Of a DNA stretch of 64,000 nt, positions 58,898 to 64,000 are shown piece by piece (the first letter of the stretch is position 1; the number at the start of each line of letters is the position of its first letter). A program made the translations under genes and the position numbers. The DNA lies in NCBI RefSeq assembly GCF_000931935.2, contig NZ_AZAC01000014.1:434001-498000 (forward strand), written 5' to 3'. Below the pieces are notes generated by a model. The model did no database searches. It was not told the DNA's origin and saw only the letters and a list, made by a program, of their open reading frames with translations. This stretch comes from Dethiosulfatarculus sandiegensis (GTDB lineage: Bacteria > Desulfobacterota > Desulfarculia > Desulfarculales > Desulfarculaceae).

Positions 58898-59587
58898 TTT
58901 TTATTCCTATAAAAAGATAAAGGAAATTTTCGGGCTTTGGCAAGCCTGGCTGCCGGATGCAACCCCAGGGGCCGATCATGCTTACAACCGTTTTTCGAGC
59001 TGGATACTGTCTGATGCTCCAAGTGGAGTTGGCTGTTTGATTTAAAGCGGGATCAGTTAAGGGGATAAAGAGGCATGAGGGAACAGGGAAAATCAGGTGG
59101 TCCTTTGCCTCACCCTGTTAGATCATCGCCTTTAGTCATAAAACCTTTAACTCATGGGCTGACGTTAATTGGCAACGCTTGTTGTTTTGTTTGTATCTCA
59201 GCTAAATTTTAGATTTTTTTTGAGACCTGTAGCGAGAATGTTTGGGAAGGCTGCAACCTGCGGTGGGAGTTTGATTATTTCCAATGTTAAGGAGTGTGTT
59301 GTAGTTGTGCAGGTTGGGCTTGATTTGAAAATAACATATAATTTCCGTTTGTTATTTAAAAATATTAATTGACTTATTACTTTAGTAGTATTTATTATTT
59401 ATTTTCAAATTTAAACTTTAAGGCTAAGACTCCTCTCCGGTATCAACCGCGCCCAGATAATCTGCCTCAGTCAAAAAGTCTAAGAAAATAGTATGGGGGC
59501 TTGATTAACCCCGTACAAACCGGTCTTTCGCTAAGCGCCGACCAAATATCGCGACGACTTTGTTACTTTTTTACAAAGGGGGCAAGC
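58898..59587. other. AT-rich region before the toxin-like gene
   Basis: No gene was recognised. A 67-codon frame at 59169-59372 lacks a domain. The stretch 59300-59450 is very AT-rich and probably contains the promoter of the large gene at 59588. No clear -35/-10 pair or operator could be chosen by eye. Confidence 0.4.
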
Positions 59588-61567
59588 ATGGTCAAAGGCC
59601 AAATAGTCAAGGCAGAGGGTGCCTCAACCGGTTACGGAGCCATGATAGGCTCCGTGGTTGGAGGCGTCATTAAGGGGGCCGGGGCCAAGATTGTGGCCAA
59701 AGTGGGGTTTAAGGCTGTGGGCGTGCTTCTGAATACAGCATTTGGCCTGGAAAAGGAGCCCTCCAACAAAGAGCTGATGGATAAACTGAATCAGATGGAT
59801 GCCGAGTTGCATCAGATATTGGACGGCATAGCCGAGATCGAAGACAATCTGAAAAAACTTTCCCAGCAGCTTGATTATGCCGTAAAGGTGATTGTGAATG
59901 AGATAGACAAAGCGGCTTACCAGTCTTATGTCACCACTATCAAACAGTGGTTTGATGATGACTACATGAACATTTGCCCTGACGGGCCGGATTCCTGCGC
60001 TCCGTCTGAACAGATCCAGACCCTGGTGGATACTGTTTTGGATAATAACAATGGTGTGGAATGGGTGCTAAGTCACTTGAACAGCTATATTGCCGGTGAC
60101 CAGGTTGAGGGGACTTTGAGAAGCACCATGGATGTGCTGATAGGCAGTCAGGACAAAGGCGATCCTTTACTGGTCTACCAGAGCTTTGAAAATTATTTCG
60201 TGCAGATGATTTGGCTTCAGCTTAAGGGCCTTATCCTCATGGTGGACGCCCTAAATTATCAAAAGGATCACCCCCGGACCGTTGCCAAGGATATCTCCTG
60301 GCCCGGCACCGCCTTATCCTATTGCGAGGAAATCTTTCTGCCCAATATTCAAAACCAGTGCCAGGTGTTCTTGCAATGCGTGGAAAAACTGGTTGCCTCG
60401 CTCAAGGCCCTCTCTCCGGACCCGCACGGCTTTTTGATTGACGAGGCAAATGAGATCTTCCTCCAGGCAGATTTGCTGGCTTACCAGATTTCCGGTTTTA
60501 TCGATCTCAAGGAGGATCAGCTTGATGTAAAAGACGCCTTGGAGGTAAGGCTCACCGGCAATCCGGATTGGATGGGCCGCTATGGAGAAGGCTTTGAGGC
60601 CACGCTTGTGCCGGGCGCTGGTGATGCATTGCAGGTGGGATTGACACCTCTGCCTAATTACAACTCGGCGAACTTAGAGGCCCCGGTAAGGGATTTTGAG
60701 GCCGGGGTGGTTTATCCGGCCTGGATTCTGGATACGGGAGACCAGGATATATGCTTTGACAGTTTCACCTCCCAGAATAAGGTGACTGTGGCCAAATTGT
60801 GCCCCCTGGACCAGTCTGCGGATTCGGTAATTAATGGCGCAGCCCTCAGTCTAAAGCTGCCTAAGCCCTTTGACGGGGCAATATATGAATTCCAGGTTGT
60901 GCAGCTTATTGGAAATGAAGGGGATTCAATTGAAAATCCATTTTATTTTTACCACCTTTCCGTGCTTGAACCCTATGTGAGCGGAACCTGCTCCAATATG
61001 TGGGTGAAAGGCGACACCGAGTACTATGTTGAACCTGAAGGACATAACCCCATAAAAGTGGAGAACGAACAGTGGTATACCGGCAAACAGGACGGCATCC
61101 CTTGCTGCGGTTTTGATCTAACCTTGAAGATCACCAACAACGGTGTTTACGACAGTTGGGATTATCATGCCAAGGCAAACACTGTTCTGAATTTGCCCTA
61201 TGTGGGGGCTGAAAAAGTAAAATCTTTGGCCGTGATGATAAAAGGCGAGGCTCAAGTGAATCAGGACCCAGGCAAAGAGGGCGATTACAAGGAGAACACA
61301 GGGGGCATCTCACTTGCCTTGCCCGGGGTTCCGGATCTGGCTTCACTTTCCTTGACGCCTGATCAAGAAAGCCAGACCTGGAAACTCCCCACCACCTTGA
61401 CTGCAGGCCCCTTAAATCCCGGAGAACAAGGGCCCTCTATGATTGGTTTCGGGTTGGCAGTCAACGGAACCGCGGGCTGGGACCCGGTTACCTGGAGCTC
61501 TTCCCGCACCTTTAAAAACAAGGTTATGATAACTCTGAGCGACTGGTGGGTTGAGTATTTAGACTGA
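59588..61567 (+). CDS. large leaderless protein with delta-endotoxin-like helical N-terminus, putative pore-forming toxin
   Basis: The protein of about 659 aa starts at MVKGQIVKAEG behind AAAGGGGG. It has no signal peptide. Residues of about 15-60 form a hydrophobic glycine-rich stretch (GAMIGSVVGGVIKGAGAKIV), then LLNTAFGLEKEPSNKELMDK and a coiled helix ending LKKLSQQLDYAVKV. This order (hydrophobic helix, short NPSN-like turn, amphipathic helix) resembles the N-terminal domain of Cry toxins. Residues of about 60-300 are helical. The C-terminal half is beta-rich, with several Cys. A longer in-frame start at 59501 is less likely. The toxin role is inference. Confidence 0.5.
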   Translation: MVKGQIVKAEGASTGYGAMIGSVVGGVIKGAGAKIVAKVGFKAVGVLLNTAFGLEKEPSNKELMDKLNQMDAELHQILDGIAEIEDNLKKLSQQLDYAVKVIVNEIDKAAYQSYVTTIKQWFDDDYMNICPDGPDSCAPSEQIQTLVDTVLDNNNGVEWVLSHLNSYIAGDQVEGTLRSTMDVLIGSQDKGDPLLVYQSFENYFVQMIWLQLKGLILMVDALNYQKDHPRTVAKDISWPGTALSYCEEIFLPNIQNQCQVFLQCVEKLVASLKALSPDPHGFLIDEANEIFLQADLLAYQISGFIDLKEDQLDVKDALEVRLTGNPDWMGRYGEGFEATLVPGAGDALQVGLTPLPNYNSANLEAPVRDFEAGVVYPAWILDTGDQDICFDSFTSQNKVTVAKLCPLDQSADSVINGAALSLKLPKPFDGAIYEFQVVQLIGNEGDSIENPFYFYHLSVLEPYVSGTCSNMWVKGDTEYYVEPEGHNPIKVENEQWYTGKQDGIPCCGFDLTLKITNNGVYDSWDYHAKANTVLNLPYVGAEKVKSLAVMIKGEAQVNQDPGKEGDYKENTGGISLALPGVPDLASLSLTPDQESQTWKLPTTLTAGPLNPGEQGPSMIGFGLAVNGTAGWDPVTWSSSRTFKNKVMITLSDWWVEYLD

Positions 61568-61597
61568 GATTTCCTTAACCAAGGCGTTTTCCAAGAG

Positions 61598-61633
61598 CCG
61601 GCCCTGGCGTATCGAGCCAAGGGCCGGTTTTTT
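61598..61633 (+). terminator. terminator after the toxin-like gene
   Basis: CCGGCCCTGGC (61598-61608) pairs with GCCAAGGGCCGG (61616-61627), with one bulged A. TTTTTTA follows directly. It ends the transcript of the large gene. Confidence 0.9.
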
Positions 61634-61711
61634 ATCTGCCCCTTAATTATGCTAACCTGAAGTAGTCAAGAGCTGATTAGTGGGGCGTTAGCAGTTGGAA
61701 AGGCGGGCTTC

Positions 61712-63031
61712 ATGGGCATAATCAAACGGCGCATCCTGGGTTATTTTTTTCTCAGCATGGGGATCGCCCTGGCCTTGGGGCCTTATGACCTGGTGGCTAA
61801 CAAACGTTATGAAGGCCCTGGCCTGGTTCTTTCCGCTCTGGCTACAGATCAAAAGAGCCTGAAGCTGGTTTGCCCCGAAGGAATCAAGCAGATTGAGCCT
61901 ACCTTGCTTGAGGGCTTTGTCACCTTGAATAAGGCCTGGCAAAAGTTGAATCTGGGCTGGCCTGAGGAGACCAAGGTCTATCTGCAAACGCCGGAGATTC
62001 AGACCCTTGGCAATAAATTGGGCATAGCCAAAAAAAAGGCGTTCTGTTTTAAATGCCAAAAAAGGATTTATCGATTGGTGCCGGTGCCTTTTTTAAAAAA
62101 CCGTGGGGACTTGTATCTGGTTGGTGCAGAACCGGGCGAAATGGGGGAGCCGGTGGCTCCTGGCCAGGGGGTGACTCAAAACCAGACCTGGCAAACTTAT
62201 CTGGAAAAAATAACCAAACCCAACCTGCCTCATAAAGAGTATCGCTATATGCCGGCGGAATATCCGGACCCGGCGGCCAGGCCTACCTGGGTGTTTATAG
62301 AACCTCAGACCTGGCGAGATATCAGCCCCAGATTAAAAGGCGACAATGCACCTTTGATCCGGCTTGACGGTTTTGTGATCAAGTCCTGGATCAAGCCGGT
62401 TTATGAATCCTATACTCAAAAATTAGATTGGCTTATGTGGCTGCGCCTTGTTTTGGCCGCCTGCTTTCTGGCATTTGGTTGGAGATTTATAAGCGGTTGT
62501 TACGGCAAAAAGCCCGGTATTAGTATTAACCCTAGCTGGGTGGGTGTCTTTACGGACACTATGTTCATTCTTTTTACCGCGGCCGGGGCCTATGCGATTT
62601 TGGCCTATTATCAAAAAGAATATTTAGCAGTAACCCCCATTTTAGATGACCAGGCCGTACTGGTTGTAATGTCAGCCATGTATGTGCCTGTTTTGATATT
62701 TTTGGCTTTTTACGCCTCCAACCTGGCTGGCCAGAGCCTGGAGGTGACCCGGTCGGGTCTGGTGCGCCATGGACCCGGCAAGTCGATTAACATGCCTTGG
62801 GAGAAAATAAGGGGATTCTCTTTAAGGGAAACCCAAATCCCCCTGGTGAGGGGCGGGGTGGCCTTGCCCAGGAAGTTGCAGACCAAGCTGGTGATAGAGC
62901 TTGATAATGACCAGGTGGAGGTTTTTGAACCTGCCAATAAATCCATAAAGCTCAATATCTTGTTGACCATTGCTGAAAAAGGGCCGGATAGGCTGGAGCC
63001 GGATTTAAAGAAAATCAGTGAGAAGTGGTAA
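61712..63031 (+). CDS. membrane protein of unknown function with PH-like cytoplasmic domain
   Basis: The 439-aa protein has one N-terminal helix (ILGYFFLSMGIALALG), a soluble extracytoplasmic domain of about 200 residues, and then three hydrophobic helices (about 240-345). The C-terminal domain (SLEVTRSGLVRHGPGKSINM, then MPWEKIRGFSLRETQIPLV) has the strand pattern of bacterial PH-like domains. A CFKC motif lies near residue 112-115. No family was recognised. It is separated from the toxin-like gene by a terminator. Confidence 0.6.
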   Translation: MGIIKRRILGYFFLSMGIALALGPYDLVANKRYEGPGLVLSALATDQKSLKLVCPEGIKQIEPTLLEGFVTLNKAWQKLNLGWPEETKVYLQTPEIQTLGNKLGIAKKKAFCFKCQKRIYRLVPVPFLKNRGDLYLVGAEPGEMGEPVAPGQGVTQNQTWQTYLEKITKPNLPHKEYRYMPAEYPDPAARPTWVFIEPQTWRDISPRLKGDNAPLIRLDGFVIKSWIKPVYESYTQKLDWLMWLRLVLAACFLAFGWRFISGCYGKKPGISINPSWVGVFTDTMFILFTAAGAYAILAYYQKEYLAVTPILDDQAVLVVMSAMYVPVLIFLAFYASNLAGQSLEVTRSGLVRHGPGKSINMPWEKIRGFSLRETQIPLVRGGVALPRKLQTKLVIELDNDQVEVFEPANKSIKLNILLTIAEKGPDRLEPDLKKISEKW

Positions 63032-63579
63032 CTAATTTGGACTGTTGGCCCTTTTAATGCCTTTCGTAATTTTGGGCTTTTGACAAATTTAAGTAAACTT
63101 AGAAAGTATAATAATATCTTTGGGTTTTAGCTTTTACTAATAGGACTAGATCTTTGTGCGCTTTTATGATTCGGAATTATTCGCCGGACCACTAATAGGA
63201 ATGGCCGTTTTTTACCTTCCTGTTCCGCTTTTCTCTAATTCCCAGCGGGTCCTTTCTTGAAGAAATGCTAAATAAGAATTTTACTCTTCAGATAGTTAAA
63301 TGCAAAATCAGTGGAATGATAATACTGATCAAAGTATACTCTAATTAGTAAGAATAATTACCTAATACAACACCAAGTTGTCATACAAAGGCTTTTTCTT
63401 GACTTGTTAGGCTGCTGAGAGAAACAGTGACCTGTAAACGGTCGGACGACAATTTCACAGGTTGTAATACCAGTAAGCTGGTATTGGCGTAATCAAAAAC
63501 CGTGAAGATCGGCAAATACCATGGGCAGTCCTTTTTTGGATTTTTTTAAAAGGGAACTGTAGCCAGCGGCGGACACTCT
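63032..63579. other. intergenic region with a small stem-loop
   Basis: About 550 bp, mostly AT-rich, hold no recognised gene. AATACCAG and CTGGTATT (63466-63485) form an 8-bp stem around TAAG. A 106-codon minus-strand frame at 63455-63775 lies over the start of the next real gene and is regarded as a shadow. Confidence 0.4.
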
Positions 63580-64000
63580 GTGCGATACCTTTCCACTTTA
63601 AGATACATAGGCCGGATATTTTTTTTCCCAGCCATATTTGTCCTGATCGCCTTTTCACCGGTTCAGGCCAAAGAACCTTCTTTGCCCCCCAAAGTGCTTC
63701 TTTTGCATTCTTTTCCTCTTGCAAGCCATTGGGAGGTAAAAACCCGTGAATCATTTCGTTCAACTCTGGCCGCAAGCCGAACGGTTGAAATTTATGAGGA
63801 ATACCTTGATTTAACCTTGCCCACTGTTGTTGATTACAGAGGGATGTTGTTGGATTTGCTCAGGGTTAAGTATTCTCAAATAGACTTTGATCTTGTGGTT
63901 GCGATGAGTGACCCGGCTTCAGATTACTTGCTGCAACATGGCCAAGAACTTTTTCCCGGCATTCCCAAGATTCTCAATAGTGGAGGGTGGAATGAGTTGA
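63580..64000 (+). CDS. N-terminal part of a periplasmic binding/sensor protein
   Basis: About 140 residues are visible before the right edge. They have a signal peptide (RIFFFPAIFVLIAFSPVQA) and then LPPKVLLLHSFPLASHWEVK and DFDLVVAMSDPASDYLLQHG. This matches the ABC_sub_bind-like start of the protein at 53229-54401 (LPMRVFILHSYDKG). In such bacteria the domain often forms the sensing part of a larger hybrid kinase. The GTG start at 63580 has no strong ribosome site, and a stop codon lies ten codons upstream. Confidence 0.65.
   Translation, partial: MRYLSTLRYIGRIFFFPAIFVLIAFSPVQAKEPSLPPKVLLLHSFPLASHWEVKTRESFRSTLAASRTVEIYEEYLDLTLPTVVDYRGMLLDLLRVKYSQIDFDLVVAMSDPASDYLLQHGQELFPGIPKILNSGGWNEL

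Noticed and set aside
59169-59372. 67-codon plus-strand frame
   Set aside because: It lies in a very AT-rich stretch with no motif. It is probably chance.
63455-63775. 106-codon minus-strand frame
   Set aside because: It overlaps the signal-peptide region of the partial binding-protein gene, which has a recognisable family start.

Overview
The window reads as chromosome of a Gram-negative, probably anaerobic bacterium of the deltaproteobacterial / Desulfobacterota type (inference). The reasons are a LarA-type nickel racemase homologue, a TonB receptor, a deltaproteobacterial-style Tad pilus locus, a sigma-54 two-component system with a dedicated periplasmic binding protein, and a large aldehyde/alcohol dehydrogenase fusion. 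No rRNA, CRISPR array or insertion sequence was seen.

Layout. 1-3.3 kb (minus): the start of a LarA-family gene, a doubtful ORF, a PanB-like gene and an IclR regulator with palindromic operators upstream. 4.6-11.5 kb (plus): a tightly coupled seven-gene cluster made of a cysteine-rich HypB/CobW-like GTPase, a soluble ABC-type ATPase, a binding protein without export signal, a TonB receptor, and a complete NitT/TauT-like ABC importer. It looks like uptake plus intracellular handling of a metal or metal complex. 12.7-14.5 kb: a Na+/H+ antiporter-like membrane protein.

15.2-33.7 kb (plus) is a phage structural module with P22/SU10-type genes: terminase subunits, portal, scaffold, SU10-like capsid, adaptor, beta-propeller tail protein, fibre and probable ejection proteins. 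It also holds an Acb2-type anti-CBASS protein, a 5-cytosine methyltransferase, a permuted papain-like amidase and a PQ-loop membrane protein. No integrase, repressor or replication gene is present, so it is a remnant or a domesticated particle or GTA-like element. Two features are not explained by the genes: about 130-bp hairpin repeats (five complete, two partial) in the gene gaps, and a 124-nt tRNA-like structure with a 13-bp acceptor/T helix and an encoded CCA but no ordinary anticodon arm.

33.8-36.4 kb: two lipoproteins and a PlsC-family acyltransferase. 36.4-48.5 kb (minus): a complete Tad/Flp pilus operon led by five tandem, nearly identical 57-aa flp pilins. A consensus sigma-54 promoter and a palindromic candidate enhancer precede it. 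49.1-54.4 kb (minus): an NtrC-type activator, a hybrid histidine kinase and a periplasmic binding protein, likely one signalling chain that could drive the pilus promoter. 54.6-58.8 kb: an SCP2-like protein, the ALDH/Fe-ADH fusion and a nitroreductase. 59.6-61.6 kb: a large leaderless protein whose N-terminus resembles the helical pore domain of delta-endotoxins. It is followed by an unknown membrane protein and, at the right edge, the start of another periplasmic binding/sensor protein.
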